From JBHGYD01 sp041920415 (GTDB lineage Bacteria; Bacillota; Bacilli; Bacillales; Anoxybacillaceae): a DNA stretch of 64,000 bases. Every line of letters starts with the position of its first letter. Positions within the stretch are counted from its first letter, which is position 1. The notes beneath the pieces are model-generated. The model did no database searches and had not been told where the DNA came from. It saw nothing but the letters and a program-made list of their open reading frames with translations. The translations under genes were made by a program, and so were the position numbers. The stretch spans positions 11,188-75,187 of the forward strand of contig JBHGYD010000013.1 in the NCBI GenBank assembly GCA_041920415.1. The letters are read 5' to 3'. Shown here one piece after another: positions 1 to 9,917 of this stretch.

Positions 1-3000
1 CCAGCCCGCTCGTTGCTTCGACGATGACATTAGGTCATAATCGTTATTCAACCAATACGCTCTCAAACTTTTTCCGCGTCCAACCGTTTAGTGTGTTAGG
101 ACATAATGGAGAAATTAATACAATTGCGAAACTTCGTGATGAAGCAACAATGATTGGCGTTCCGTTAACAAATGGCGGAAGTGACTCACAAGATTTAAGC
201 CGCACAATGGAAACGCTCATTTGTCGTCACGGTTATAGCTTATTTGAAACAATGGATATGTTGTTCCCGCCAATTATTAATGAAATAAAAGCATATCCGG
301 CTCATCTTCAAGACTTATATACTTACATTCGTGAAGCATGGGGACACTTTGCTCAGGGTCCGGCTGGAATTATCTCCCGCTATGGAGATGAAGCGGTATT
401 TAGCGTCGATGCACTTGGATTACGCCCGCTTTGGAAATTAGAAACGGAAGAGCGTTTTATTTTCTCCTCTGAGCCAGGCATTATTCCATCAAGCGAATAT
501 ACGGGAGAACCAAAACCTCTTGCACCGGGCGAAAAAATTGGTCTGAAATGGTCAGATCATGGCGTCATTCAAGTATTTGAATATGCCCAATTCCAAGAGG
601 AAGTATATGCGCGCTTTTCGAAGCGATTCGATATTACGAACTTCCGAAAACGTCTAGACCCTCCTGCTTTAGAAAAACATGTATTTGTCGCAACTCCAAC
701 AAAAGTACACAACGGTCAATACGCTGCGTTCGGATGGGACCGTGAACATATTCAACTTTTAGAACAAATGGCGGAAAAAGGAGCAGAACCGATTCGCTCC
801 CTAGGTCATGATGCACCGCTTGCAGCGATTGACCCAAACCGGAAAAATCTAGCTGATTTCATTAAAGAAAGTGTGGCCGTTGTTACAAACCCAGCGATTG
901 ATCGCGATCGCGAAACAGAACATTTCTCAACAAGAACCGTTATTGGAAAGCGGCCGTCGTTATTTGAAGCACAAGAATCATCCTATGTTATCGAGCTTAT
1001 CTCACCGATTCTTATCGAAGGAAAAATTGGTTATGACTGCGCAACTCAATTGCGTCATCCTTCATACGATCAAATCGTTCATTCGTTCCAATCAAAAAAA
1101 CTAGCATATATGCTTTCGGCGACTTTTACAATAAACGAAACAATCAAAGAAGCATTACAGCGCCTGTCGCATGAAGCATGCAAAGCCGTTCGTTCCGGCA
1201 AAACATTGCTCATCATTGACGACTCTGAAGCGCACCAAAATGGAAACTTGTGGATTGATCCACTCTTAATTACATCTGCGGTCGACCAAGCATTGACGGA
1301 AAATGGCTTGCGCCGCAATTGTTCGATTTTGCTTCGTTCCGGTGCCATTCGCTCACTACATGATTTTATTGTTGCCTACGGATTGGGAGCAAATGTCATT
1401 AGTCCGTATTTAATGTTTGCCACTGTTGCATCTGAAGAGTCGATAACACCGGTTGTGAACTTGTTTAACGCTCTCAATAAAGGTTTGGAAAAAGTAATTT
1501 CAACGATTGGCATTCATGAATTACGAGGATATAGCCGCCTCTTCTCTTCTATCGGCTTGCATGATGAAATCGCTGATGTATTAAAAATTGTCAACTTCTT
1601 CGGCTCTGATTCGCTAAAATATGATTTTCAAGCATTAAAAGAAGATGCAATTGCTCGTGCAGAGGATTATACAAATGAAAATGCGAAGCCAGGGAAAACG
1701 TTCCATCTCTTCCCACGTATTTGGAAAGCGATTGGGGAAGTCGCACAAACTGGCTCGTATGATCACTATCGCGAAAAATTGACCGAGTTAGAAACAGAAA
1801 CCCCAACAACGATTCGCCATTTGCTTGATTTAAAGAAAACGAGAAAAGCCGTCCCTGTTGAAAAAGTCGATATTAGCGTTGGTGACCATAGCTTGCCGTT
1901 TGTTATCGCTTCGATGTCGTTCGGTTCACAAAACGAAGTGGCGTTCCGTGCTTACGCTGAAGCAGCAGATCGGCTAAACATGGTCAGCTTAAATGGTGAA
2001 GGCGGCGAAATTAAAGATATGCTCGGCAAATATCCGCGCACACGTGGTCAGCAAATCGCTTCTGGTCGTTTCGGTGTCAATGTTGAGCTATTAAACTCTT
2101 CGAATCTATTAGAAATTAAAATTGGTCAAGGTGCAAAGCCAGGTGAAGGCGGTCATCTCCCAGGCTCAAAAGTAACAGCAAAAATCGCTGAAGCCCGTAA
2201 TGCGACGATCGGTTCTGACTTAATTTCACCGTCGAATAACCATGACATTTATTCGATTGAAGATTTAGCGCAAATGATAGCGGAGCTAAAAACAGCCAAC
2301 GATAAAGCGAAAGTAGCCGTCAAAGTACCTGTCGTTCCAAACATCGGAACAATCGCTGTCGGTATTGCAAAAGCAGGAGCAGATATTATTACATTAAGCG
2401 GTTTCGATGGCGGAACAGGAGCTGCCCGTATTCACGCATTGCAGCACGTAGGGCTTCCAGTCGAAATCGGCGTAAAGGCTGCGCACAATGCGTTATTAGA
2501 AGCAGGCTTACGAAATAAAGTCGAAATTTGGGCAGATGGCGGCATTAAAAGTGCGCTTGATGTTATTAAAGTGATGCTTCTTGGCGCAAACCGAATCGGG
2601 TTTGGTACCCTTTCGATGATTGCGATTGGCTGTACGACATGTCGCGGTTGTCATTTAGACACTTGTCATGTTGGTATCGCTACGCAAATCGAGTCAGAAG
2701 CGCAAGCAAAAGAACATGGATTGCGTCGCTTTATCCCGCGTCAATTTGACTCAGCCGTACAAGGAGTCGTGAACTTGTTTACCGCATTCGGAAACGAGCT
2801 TAAAGCATTAACCGCGGCACTCGGCTACGAGAGATTACAAGACATTGTTGGTCGTTCTGATTTATTAGAACAAACAAGAGGCTTAGAGCAAATGAATTTA
2901 ACAAACTTACTTAAAGTACTAGAAGTCGAGCAATTTGCGCAAAAAGAAATCGCAGCAAGCATCGAAGAACCTCAATTGCTTGTCGCCGCTGGAGCGGAAT

Positions 3001-3857
3001 ATCTCGATTATCGCGTTGAAGATTTACACCGTTCTCGTGAATTTACGACCGTCACTTCCGAACAGCGTGTTCTTGGTAGCCGTGTTTCTTGCCATCGCGT
3101 TCGCGGTCGCCTTGATGGATCTTACAAAAAATTGCCAAACATCACATTGCGTTACCAAAACGGTTCTATTCCAGGAAATGGTCTTGGTGCTTACAATAGT
3201 CATGGAATCCATATTCATGTCGATGGTGGAGCACAAGACGGAATCGGTAAAACAGCATTTGGCGGCAGCATCCTCATCTTCAAAGCAAAAGGAAAAGATG
3301 GAAAGTTTTATAATGGTTCGGTTGGAAAAGGATTTGGCTATGGTGCACAAAAAGGACTGTTAGTCGCACAAGGAAATGCGGACGCTCGTGCCGGCATTCG
3401 CCTCTCAGGCGCAGACATGATTATCGGCGGTCAAGTGACAACACCAATCCCAGAAGTGGAACACGGAAATATTGGTGCACGCGCTAATATTAAAGGGTTT
3501 GCCTTTGAATATATGACAAACGGACGAGGTCTTGTTCTTGGCGACCCAGGTCCATGGATTTGCGCTGGTATGACAGGCGGAGTCGTTTACTTACGCCATC
3601 AGCCGGAGATGGGATTAACAAAAACGGCGCTTGAACGTCGAATCGCCAAAGGAGCGCAAGTGCGCATGGAACGGCTCAGTGAGCGCGGTAAAGCAGATGT
3701 GCAAGAATTATTATCCAAATATATCGCTTTACTCATTGAACACGAACAACATGACGAAGCGGAGTCATTAAAACCATTGTTGGAGAAACCAGAAGACCAC
3801 TTCTTCCAAGTAATCCCAACTAAAGAACAAGCCGATCCTTCCGTTTCAACTGAGTAA
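1..3857 (+). CDS. gltB: Glutamate synthase large subunit (5' end outside window)
   Basis: Large (alpha) subunit of glutamate synthase, which makes two glutamates from glutamine and 2-oxoglutarate in the cytoplasm. It is called gltA in B. subtilis and gltB elsewhere. The reading frame is open from base 3 and no start is visible, so roughly the first 230 residues, including the N-terminal Cys nucleophile of the glutaminase domain, lie upstream. Visible parts in order are the rest of the class II amidotransferase domain (HNRYSTNT), the central domain, the FMN/synthase domain (SFGSQNEVAFRAYAEAADR, then the GEGGE loop), the iron-sulfur cysteines in CRGCHLDTCHVG, and the C-terminal glycine-rich GXGXG beta-helix. 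The gene ends in a strong terminator and no small-subunit gene (gltD type) follows. Identification is near certain. Confidence 0.97.
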   Translation, partial: SPLVASTMTLGHNRYSTNTLSNFFRVQPFSVLGHNGEINTIAKLRDEATMIGVPLTNGGSDSQDLSRTMETLICRHGYSLFETMDMLFPPIINEIKAYPAHLQDLYTYIREAWGHFAQGPAGIISRYGDEAVFSVDALGLRPLWKLETEERFIFSSEPGIIPSSEYTGEPKPLAPGEKIGLKWSDHGVIQVFEYAQFQEEVYARFSKRFDITNFRKRLDPPALEKHVFVATPTKVHNGQYAAFGWDREHIQLLEQMAEKGAEPIRSLGHDAPLAAIDPNRKNLADFIKESVAVVTNPAIDRDRETEHFSTRTVIGKRPSLFEAQESSYVIELISPILIEGKIGYDCATQLRHPSYDQIVHSFQSKKLAYMLSATFTINETIKEALQRLSHEACKAVRSGKTLLIIDDSEAHQNGNLWIDPLLITSAVDQALTENGLRRNCSILLRSGAIRSLHDFIVAYGLGANVISPYLMFATVASEESITPVVNLFNALNKGLEKVISTIGIHELRGYSRLFSSIGLHDEIADVLKIVNFFGSDSLKYDFQALKEDAIARAEDYTNENAKPGKTFHLFPRIWKAIGEVAQTGSYDHYREKLTELETETPTTIRHLLDLKKTRKAVPVEKVDISVGDHSLPFVIASMSFGSQNEVAFRAYAEAADRLNMVSLNGEGGEIKDMLGKYPRTRGQQIASGRFGVNVELLNSSNLLEIKIGQGAKPGEGGHLPGSKVTAKIAEARNATIGSDLISPSNNHDIYSIEDLAQMIAELKTANDKAKVAVKVPVVPNIGTIAVGIAKAGADIITLSGFDGGTGAARIHALQHVGLPVEIGVKAAHNALLEAGLRNKVEIWADGGIKSALDVIKVMLLGANRIGFGTLSMIAIGCTTCRGCHLDTCHVGIATQIESEAQAKEHGLRRFIPRQFDSAVQGVVNLFTAFGNELKALTAALGYERLQDIVGRSDLLEQTRGLEQMNLTNLLKVLEVEQFAQKEIAASIEEPQLLVAAGAEYLDYRVEDLHRSREFTTVTSEQRVLGSRVSCHRVRGRLDGSYKKLPNITLRYQNGSIPGNGLGAYNSHGIHIHVDGGAQDGIGKTAFGGSILIFKAKGKDGKFYNGSVGKGFGYGAQKGLLVAQGNADARAGIRLSGADMIIGGQVTTPIPEVEHGNIGARANIKGFAFEYMTNGRGLVLGDPGPWICAGMTGGVVYLRHQPEMGLTKTALERRIAKGAQVRMERLSERGKADVQELLSKYIALLIEHEQHDEAESLKPLLEKPEDHFFQVIPTKEQADPSVSTE

Positions 3858-3864
3858 CGTTATC

Positions 3865-3899
3865 AAAAGGGGCATCTCATTTAGAGATGCCCCTTTTTT
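3865..3899 (+). terminator. Intrinsic terminator of gltB
   Basis: A perfect 10-bp stem GGGGCATCTC/GAGATGCCCC with a 5-nt loop, followed by a T run, sits 8 bases after the gltB stop codon. It ends the transcript, so gltB is not co-transcribed with the next gene. Confidence 0.93.
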
Positions 3900-4169
3900 A
3901 TCGGTTCTTCGCCATAATATACGCTTAAAGAATACATAATAAAGTATGATTTACGATGGTATGTTAAAAATACAAATACTTGTGTATTGAATGAACAAGC
4001 GGGTGTTGCATATATATAATATCGTTGCTTTTTCTTTTTCAATATCGCGCTCATTTTCCTACTTGATATCCTCTTATAAACCATGTATATTACTAAATTG
4101 TTTGCAATCATTTTTGTCTAAATAGCTATACGAACGATTTTTGAATAAAAGGAAGGATTTGGATTTATT
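3900..4169. other. AT-rich intergenic region
   Basis: After the gltB terminator this stretch shows no convincing gene. The minus-strand open frame here is low complexity and lacks a ribosome binding site. It probably holds the ygaE promoter. AAGGAAGG at 4150-4157 serves as the ribosome binding site of that gene. Confidence 0.5.
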
Positions 4170-5234
4170 ATGAAACTCGGTGCCCGCATTTTTAAAACGG
4201 GAATTGCCATTACACTAGCACTATGTTTAACAAAACTATTTCACCTTCCCTCTCCATCATTTGCCGGTATTTCCGCCGTCTTTGCAATGCAGCCGACCAT
4301 TTATCGTTCTTATTTATCTCTTGTTGAACAAGTACAAGCAAACATCATCGGTGCCTTTTTTGCGATTATTGGCGTTCTTCTATTCGGGCATAATCCATTT
4401 ATCGTCGGGTTAACTGCTATTTTAGTGATTGCCCTTTGCTTAAAGTTACGCTTAGAATCAACGATTTCGGTTGCTTTAGTTACCGTTATCGCGATTATGG
4501 AGTATACGGAAAATAGCTTTATTCAATTCGCGGTTGTTCGTTTTTCAACCATTATGTTAGGCATACTAGCTGCGTTTTTCGTTAATTGTATATTTATTCC
4601 GCCTAAATACGAAAAAAAGCTTTATCATAAAATTGTTGAGAATACCGAAAACATTTTAAAATGGATTCGAATGAATACAAGACATGCTTCGGAGCATCAC
4701 GTTTTAAAAGAAGATATTGAAAAAATAAAAGAAGACATGATGAAACTCGACCAACTTTATTTGATGTATAAAGAGGAAAGAATTTATTTTCAAAAAAACC
4801 GTTATCAAAAATCACGAAAACTCGTTTTGTATCGACAAATGATTGTAGCGACAAATCGAGCATTAGATACATTAAAAATGCTTCACCGCCTAGAAAACGA
4901 ATTGTACCATATGCCTGTTGAATTTCAACAAACGATTCGTTCACAATTAGATTGTTTGCTTCATTACCATGAACAAATATTACTGAAGTTTATTGGCAAA
5001 ATAAAATATCAGCCGGAATCCCAGATTGTGAGTGAAGTATGCAATGAAAAAAAGCGGCTTGTCGAGGCGTTTTATCAATACAATCAGCAAGGAAATGAAT
5101 ATCATCTTTTCTCTTTAATCGGAACCATTATTAACTACGGAGCACAATTAGATCATTTAGATAAGCTGATCGACAGCTTCCAACATTATCATAAAGATGA
5201 GGATTCATTACATCTTTATCAACAAGAGGCTTAA
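4170..5234 (+). CDS. ygaE: YgaE-type membrane protein (aromatic acid exporter / FUSC-like family)
   Basis: 354-residue integral membrane protein of the UPF0421/aromatic-acid-exporter-like family. The N-terminal half (about residues 10-145) is a run of five or six hydrophobic segments beginning KTGIAITLALCLTKLF and carrying the family-typical FAGISAVFAMQPTIYRSY stretch. The C-terminal half is soluble, helical and charged, with probable coiled coil around residues 150-340. The family is proposed to export aromatic carboxylic acids or similar compounds, but the substrate is not known. In B. subtilis ygaE lies near ygaC and ygaB, which also occur here about 6 kb downstream, so symbol and context agree. 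The gene stands alone between two terminators. Confidence 0.8.
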   Translation: MKLGARIFKTGIAITLALCLTKLFHLPSPSFAGISAVFAMQPTIYRSYLSLVEQVQANIIGAFFAIIGVLLFGHNPFIVGLTAILVIALCLKLRLESTISVALVTVIAIMEYTENSFIQFAVVRFSTIMLGILAAFFVNCIFIPPKYEKKLYHKIVENTENILKWIRMNTRHASEHHVLKEDIEKIKEDMMKLDQLYLMYKEERIYFQKNRYQKSRKLVLYRQMIVATNRALDTLKMLHRLENELYHMPVEFQQTIRSQLDCLLHYHEQILLKFIGKIKYQPESQIVSEVCNEKKRLVEAFYQYNQQGNEYHLFSLIGTIINYGAQLDHLDKLIDSFQHYHKDEDSLHLYQQEA

Positions 5235-5244
5235 CGAACGAATC

Positions 5245-5280
5245 AAAGGGCTATCTCACGAAAAAGAGATAGCCCTTTCT
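5245..5280. terminator. Bidirectional terminator
   Basis: A 13-bp stem AAAGGGCTATCTC/GAGATAGCCCTTT with an 8-nt loop lies between the convergent ygaE and the last gene of the peptide transporter operon. A-rich and T-rich flanks allow it to work on both strands. Confidence 0.88.
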
Positions 5281-5282
5281 TG

Positions 5283-6182
5283 TTAACTTTTCATGCGTGG
5301 ATCTAAGGCATCACGCAATCCATCTCCCATTAAGTTAAAGCCTAGAACCGTTAGCATAATCGCAAGACCTGGAAAAATCATCGTCCACGGTGCTTGCGTT
5401 AAGAAATCTTTCGAATCAGCCAGCATTTTCCCCCACTCTGGATTCGGTGGCTGCGCTCCTAGTCCAAGAAAACCAAGAGCTGCTGCTTCAATAATTGCCG
5501 TTGCAATCGCTAACGTCCCCTGAACAATAATCGGGGCCATGCTGTTTGGCAAAATGTGATGAAATAAGATACGTGTGTCACTCATACCAATCGCTTTTGC
5601 TGCCGTAATATATTCTTCTTGTTTAATACTTAATACGCGCGAACGAATGAGACGACCAAAATTAGGGATATTAATGACAGCAATCGCAATAAGCGCATTT
5701 TGTAAAGATGGACCTAATACAGCGACAATCCCAATCGCAAGTAAAATACTTGGGAACGCTAACATGATATCAAATATGCGAGAAATCACTCCATCTATCC
5801 ATCGTCCGTAGTAGCCGGCAATAATGCCAAGTAGTGAGCCAGCAATCACCGAACCTAACACAGAAAAAAAACCAACCCAAAGCGAAATTCTCGCACCATA
5901 AATTACACGTGATAAAATATCTCTTCCAAAATCATCTGTTCCAAATAAATGCTCTTTTGATGGGGCCTGCAAACGCAATGATAAATTTTGTTCATTAATC
6001 CCATAAGGAGCAAGGAAAGGAGCAAAGATTGCCAATAAGATGAAAAACAAAACGATTCCCGTTCCGACAATTGCCATTTTATTTTTTTTAAAACTGCGCC
6101 ATCCTTCTCGCCAAAGCGAAAGCGATTCTTCTTTTTCTTGCATCGTTGGCATCGATGCTTGATTACGAGCCAGCTCGGCCAT
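5283..6182 (-). CDS. Peptide ABC transporter permease, C-type subunit
   Basis: Inner-membrane permease of an oligo/dipeptide ABC importer (DppC/OppC/AppC family), 299 residues from the chosen start. It has an N-terminal membrane anchor, the extracytoplasmic LFGTDDFGRDILSRVIYG motif typical of C-type permeases, and the EAA loop that docks with the ATPase (EYITAAKAIGMSDTRILFHHILPN). It ends in DALDPRMK as usual. An in-frame start exists at 6203, but the start at 6182 has an AAAGGGGTG ribosome binding site. It lies 23 bp after the B-type permease and is the last gene of the operon. Confidence 0.93.
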   Translation of the reverse strand: MAELARNQASMPTMQEKEESLSLWREGWRSFKKNKMAIVGTGIVLFFILLAIFAPFLAPYGINEQNLSLRLQAPSKEHLFGTDDFGRDILSRVIYGARISLWVGFFSVLGSVIAGSLLGIIAGYYGRWIDGVISRIFDIMLAFPSILLAIGIVAVLGPSLQNALIAIAVINIPNFGRLIRSRVLSIKQEEYITAAKAIGMSDTRILFHHILPNSMAPIIVQGTLAIATAIIEAAALGFLGLGAQPPNPEWGKMLADSKDFLTQAPWTMIFPGLAIMLTVLGFNLMGDGLRDALDPRMKS

Positions 6183-6205
6183 TTTCGTTTCACCCCTTTG
6201 CAAAT

Positions 6206-7210
6206 TTAGTTATATTTAATCCGTGGATCGATCGCTGCATAAAGAAGGTCAACAATTAAGTTAATAAAAATAAAAATCGTCGCCACTACTAAAATTCCTG
6301 ATTGAATGACCGGATAGTCACGATAACCGATTGCCTCATAAATATACCGTCCAATTCCAGGCCAACTAAAAATCGTTTCCGTTAAAATGGCACCACCCAA
6401 CAATAATCCAGTCTGTAAACCAATGACAGTCAATACAGGAATAATCGCATTTTTTAAGGAATGCTTATACACGACCCAAAACATGCTTAATCCTTTTGCT
6501 CTTGCAGTACGAACATAATCGGATTTCATTACTTCTAGCATGCTAGAGCGAGTAATCCGCGCAATAATGGCCATTGGAATTGTCGCTAATGCTACACTTG
6601 GCAATACTAAATGTTGTAGTACTTGAATAAACTGTTCCGTATTTCCTTGTAGCAATGTATCAATTAAATAAAGATGAGTAATCGGTTCAATTGGATTTCT
6701 TACTTCTTCTCTCCCAGACGTCGGCAACCAATCTAAATGAATGGAAAATACCCATTGCTCCATTAATCCAAGCCAAAAAATAGGCATCGATACACCAATA
6801 AGAGCCAATACCATCGCAATATAATCAAACCATGAATTTTGGAACCATGCACTAATAATCCCGGCGTTTACACCAATAACAACAGCAATGAACATGGCCA
6901 CAAGCGACAATTCCAATGTCGCTGCTAAATATGGCCAAATTTCGTGTGACACTGCCGCTCCTGTTCGAATGGACTCCCCTAAATCTCCTTTTAATAGACC
7001 ACCTAAATATTTGACGTATTGAATATACCACGGCTGGTCGAGTCCCAATTTATGCGTTAACGCTTCTACTGCTTCTTTTGTCGCCTTTTGTCCTAAAATA
7101 ACTTGTGCAGGATTTCCCGGAATGGCACGAATCATAAAAAAAACAACAAGAGACATGCCTAATAGGACGGGAATAACCATAAAAATTCTCCGCAACGTAT
7201 AAGCAACCAT
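6206..7210 (-). CDS. Peptide ABC transporter permease, B-type subunit
   Basis: DppB/OppB/AppB-family permease of 334 residues. It has six predicted membrane segments and the first-helix signature RRIFMVIPVLLGMSLVVFF. The extracytoplasmic part contains the LGLDQPWYIQYVKYLGGLLKGD region typical of B-type subunits. The EAA loop is DYVRTARAKGLSMFWVVYKHSLKN, and the C-terminus ends IDPRIKYN. It forms the translocation pore together with the C-type subunit. It sits between the binding-protein gene and the C-type permease, and a weak terminator-like hairpin precedes it. Confidence 0.94.
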   Translation of the reverse strand: MVAYTLRRIFMVIPVLLGMSLVVFFMIRAIPGNPAQVILGQKATKEAVEALTHKLGLDQPWYIQYVKYLGGLLKGDLGESIRTGAAVSHEIWPYLAATLELSLVAMFIAVVIGVNAGIISAWFQNSWFDYIAMVLALIGVSMPIFWLGLMEQWVFSIHLDWLPTSGREEVRNPIEPITHLYLIDTLLQGNTEQFIQVLQHLVLPSVALATIPMAIIARITRSSMLEVMKSDYVRTARAKGLSMFWVVYKHSLKNAIIPVLTVIGLQTGLLLGGAILTETIFSWPGIGRYIYEAIGYRDYPVIQSGILVVATIFIFINLIVDLLYAAIDPRIKYN

Positions 7211-7261
7211 TCAATCTCACTCCTTCCATACCGCTACATCTATATAAAGACTTAGTCAACC

Positions 7262-7290
7262 AAAAAGGGAGAGGATGCACTCCCCCTCCC
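7262..7290 (-). terminator. Attenuator-like hairpin between binding protein and permease genes
   Basis: On the minus strand a G-rich/C-rich imperfect stem (GGGAG pairing CTCCC, extended by GG/CC) is followed by TTTTT. It lies directly after the substrate-binding protein stop. Such partial terminators commonly set higher expression for the binding protein than for the permeases. Function is inferred from position. Confidence 0.5.
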
Positions 7291-7301
7291 TCAACACAAA
7301 T

Positions 7302-8900
7302 TTATTGAAATTCTACTTTTGTAAATTTATCAGAACCAGTTGGATGTGGATTAAATCCTTTAATATTCGCTTTACCAGCTAACAATGGTGTTGAGTGTAC
7401 AAGCGGGATCCATGGTGCATCGTCTTTAATGATTTCTTGTGCTTTTTTGTAAAGCTCATTCCGTTTGTTTTCGTCGCTTACTGTTTGCGCTTCGACTAAA
7501 ATTTTGTGAAGCTCATCGTTTGAGTAATACGTATAGTTATTGCTGCCGATGCTATCTTTATCTAATAATGCATATAAGAAGTTATCGGCATCGCCGTTAT
7601 CTCCCGTCCATCCAAGCAAGAACGCATCCGCTTCCCCTTTTGCCGCTTTATCTAAGTAAGTCGCCCATTCATAAGTAACGATTTTTGCTTTTACGCCGAT
7701 TTTCGCAAAATTCGCTTGAAGGGCTTCAGCTACTTTTTTCCCATCTGGCATATATGGACGCGGAACAGGCATTGCCCATAATTCCATTTCAAATCCGTTT
7801 GGATAGCCTGCTTGAGCAAGAAGCTGTTTCGCTTTTTCTAAGTCAAAAGGATAATCTTTAATATCATCGTTATAGCCAGAGATGCTTGGAGGCATTGGGT
7901 TTTTCGCCGGCTCTGCTTGACCTGCGTAGAACGCGTCGATAATCGCTTTTTTATCCACCGCATAGTTTAACGCTTGACGAACTAATTTGTTTTTCAATGG
8001 ACCTCTTGTTGTTGTTAATCCGACATAACCAACGTTCATGGATGGGCGTTTAAAAATTTGGAAATCTTTATTGCCTTCAAGCTGTTTTAAATCTGTTGGG
8101 TTCACATCTTCCATTAAGTCAATTTCGCCTTTTAACAACGCATTTAAGCGCGCGGAGTTATCAGGAATCGAAACGAAGATTAATTGATTTAACTTCGGAT
8201 ATCCTTTTAACCAATAATTTTTGTTTTTCTCTAAGACGATGCGCTCGTTGCGTTTCCATTCTTTAAAGACAAACGGGCCTGTACCAACAGGATGTTCCGT
8301 AAATTTATCACCATACTTTTTCACCGCTGCTGGACTTGCAATCGCGAATGGCGTCATCGCAAGGTTTTTCAAGAATGGAGCTTGCGGACGTTTTAAGACA
8401 AATTGAACTGTGTAATCATCCACTGCTTTTACTTCTTTGATTACGTGGCTCTCATCGTTCTTGTAGCCACCGAACATCGAGCCATAGTATGGGAATGTAT
8501 CGGCATTGCCATTTGCCCAGCGTTCAAAGTTAAATACAACAGCTTCAGCGTTAAAATCGGTACCATCATGGAATTTAACACCTTTGCGAAGTTTAAACGT
8601 ATACGTTAGACCATCTTTCGAAATTTCCCATTCTGTCGCTAACGCAGGTTGTACAGTTGTGTCACCGTCATTGTAATCTAAAAGTGTGTCAAAAATATTT
8701 TTCGTTACTTTTAAAGACTCTCCATCTGTGACGGTTGCTGGGTCTAATCCTACCGAATCACCCCCGCGGCCATACACAAGCGTACTTTGCGTAGTTCCTC
8801 CTTTTTCGCTGCTTGTCTTTTCTGATTTTCCACAGCCGACAAGCGCCATCGACAATGCCAGCATAAACGCAAGCAATGTCACGAGTGATTTTTTCTTCAC
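7302..8900 (-). CDS. Peptide ABC transporter substrate-binding lipoprotein
   Basis: 532-residue extracellular solute-binding protein, family 5 (DppA/OppA/AppA type). The signal peptide ends in the lipobox LVGC, so Cys23 would be lipidated and anchor the protein outside the membrane. The family signature is clear: NIFDTLLDYNDGD, PALATEWEISKDGLTYTF, and LRKGVKFHDGTDFNAEAVVF. It delivers peptides or related ligands to the two permeases encoded downstream. The exact ligand cannot be read from sequence; the 532-residue length and motifs are as close to dipeptide-binding DppA as to oligopeptide-binding AppA. It lies between the ATPase pair and the permease pair. Confidence 0.94.
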   Translation of the reverse strand: MKKKSLVTLLAFMLALSMALVGCGKSEKTSSEKGGTTQSTLVYGRGGDSVGLDPATVTDGESLKVTKNIFDTLLDYNDGDTTVQPALATEWEISKDGLTYTFKLRKGVKFHDGTDFNAEAVVFNFERWANGNADTFPYYGSMFGGYKNDESHVIKEVKAVDDYTVQFVLKRPQAPFLKNLAMTPFAIASPAAVKKYGDKFTEHPVGTGPFVFKEWKRNERIVLEKNKNYWLKGYPKLNQLIFVSIPDNSARLNALLKGEIDLMEDVNPTDLKQLEGNKDFQIFKRPSMNVGYVGLTTTRGPLKNKLVRQALNYAVDKKAIIDAFYAGQAEPAKNPMPPSISGYNDDIKDYPFDLEKAKQLLAQAGYPNGFEMELWAMPVPRPYMPDGKKVAEALQANFAKIGVKAKIVTYEWATYLDKAAKGEADAFLLGWTGDNGDADNFLYALLDKDSIGSNNYTYYSNDELHKILVEAQTVSDENKRNELYKKAQEIIKDDAPWIPLVHSTPLLAGKANIKGFNPHPTGSDKFTKVEFQ

Positions 8901-8948
8901 GGTTTTTTCCCCCTTTTATGTAATTTGTATAATTCGCTGCTTATCGTC

Positions 8949-9917
8949 TTATTCGTAAAGATGACAAGCAACGTAATGACCTTGTTCCACTTCTTTGAAC
9001 TCTGGACGAGTCGTTTTGCAAATGTCCATACAAGCGCTGCAGCGAGTATGGAAGGCGCAGCCCTTTGGCGGATTTGCTGGGCTTGGCAAATCGCCGGATA
9101 ACACTTGTTTCTCTTGCTGGTGCTCAGGGTCGGGAATCGGCACAGCAGACAATAGCGCTTGTGTATACGGATGTTTCGGTTTTTCATACAACGCGTCGCT
9201 GTCAGCGAGTTCAACAAGCCTGCCTAAATACATGACACCGACACGATCGCTAATATGACGAACGACCCCTAAATCATGTGCGATAAAAATATAGGTTAAT
9301 CCAAATTCTTTCTGTAAATCTTCTAATAGATTCAACACTTGAGCTTGAATGGACACATCAAGTGCAGAAACAGGTTCATCAGCAATAATCAATTTTGGTC
9401 GAGTCATAAGCGCCCGAGCGATGCCGATCCGCTGACGCTGCCCACCGCTAAACTGATGAGGATAACGTTTTGCGTGATAGCTGCCGAGCCCGACCACTTC
9501 TAACATCTCTTGCACTCGCTTCTTTCGCTCTTGTTTTGAGCCAATCCCATGCACAATGAGCGGCTCTTCTAAAATTTTTTCAACCGTATGACGCGGGTTT
9601 AATGAAGCAAAAGGATCTTGAAATACCATTTGCATATCTCGTCGTATTTTTCGCATCTCCTGTTTCGATAAACTTGTAATCTCTTGATCTTCAAAAATAA
9701 TCGAACCTTCTGTTGGTTCAATTAAGCGAAGAAGCATTCGTCCTGTTGTTGATTTACCACAACCGCTTTCTCCGACAATTCCTAACGTTTCTCCTTTATA
9801 TACCGTGAAGGAAAGGTCATCGACCGCTTTTACTTCGCCAATTTTTTTGCTTAAAACCCCTCCCGTAATGGGAAAGTATTTTTTAAGACCTTTCACCTGC
9901 AACAACGGTTCGCCCAC
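8949..9917 (-). CDS. Peptide ABC transporter ATPase, F-type
   Basis: 322-residue ATP-binding protein of the DppF/OppF/AppF type. It shows Walker A GESGCGKST, the ABC signature FSGGQRQRIGIARAL, Walker B KLIIADEPVSALD and the H-loop IAHDLGVV. The C-terminal oligopeptide-transporter extension carries clustered cysteines (CAFHTRCSACMDIC), which in this family can bind an iron-sulfur cluster. It powers peptide import as a heterodimer with the D-type ATPase. Its start overlaps the end of that gene by 35 bp, which indicates translational coupling. Confidence 0.95.
   Translation of the reverse strand: MGEPLLQVKGLKKYFPITGGVLSKKIGEVKAVDDLSFTVYKGETLGIVGESGCGKSTTGRMLLRLIEPTEGSIIFEDQEITSLSKQEMRKIRRDMQMVFQDPFASLNPRHTVEKILEEPLIVHGIGSKQERKKRVQEMLEVVGLGSYHAKRYPHQFSGGQRQRIGIARALMTRPKLIIADEPVSALDVSIQAQVLNLLEDLQKEFGLTYIFIAHDLGVVRHISDRVGVMYLGRLVELADSDALYEKPKHPYTQALLSAVPIPDPEHQQEKQVLSGDLPSPANPPKGCAFHTRCSACMDICKTTRPEFKEVEQGHYVACHLYE

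Noticed and set aside
871..3363. Overlapping ORFs within gltB on both strands
   Set aside because: They are frame shadows of a highly conserved gene and lack start signals.
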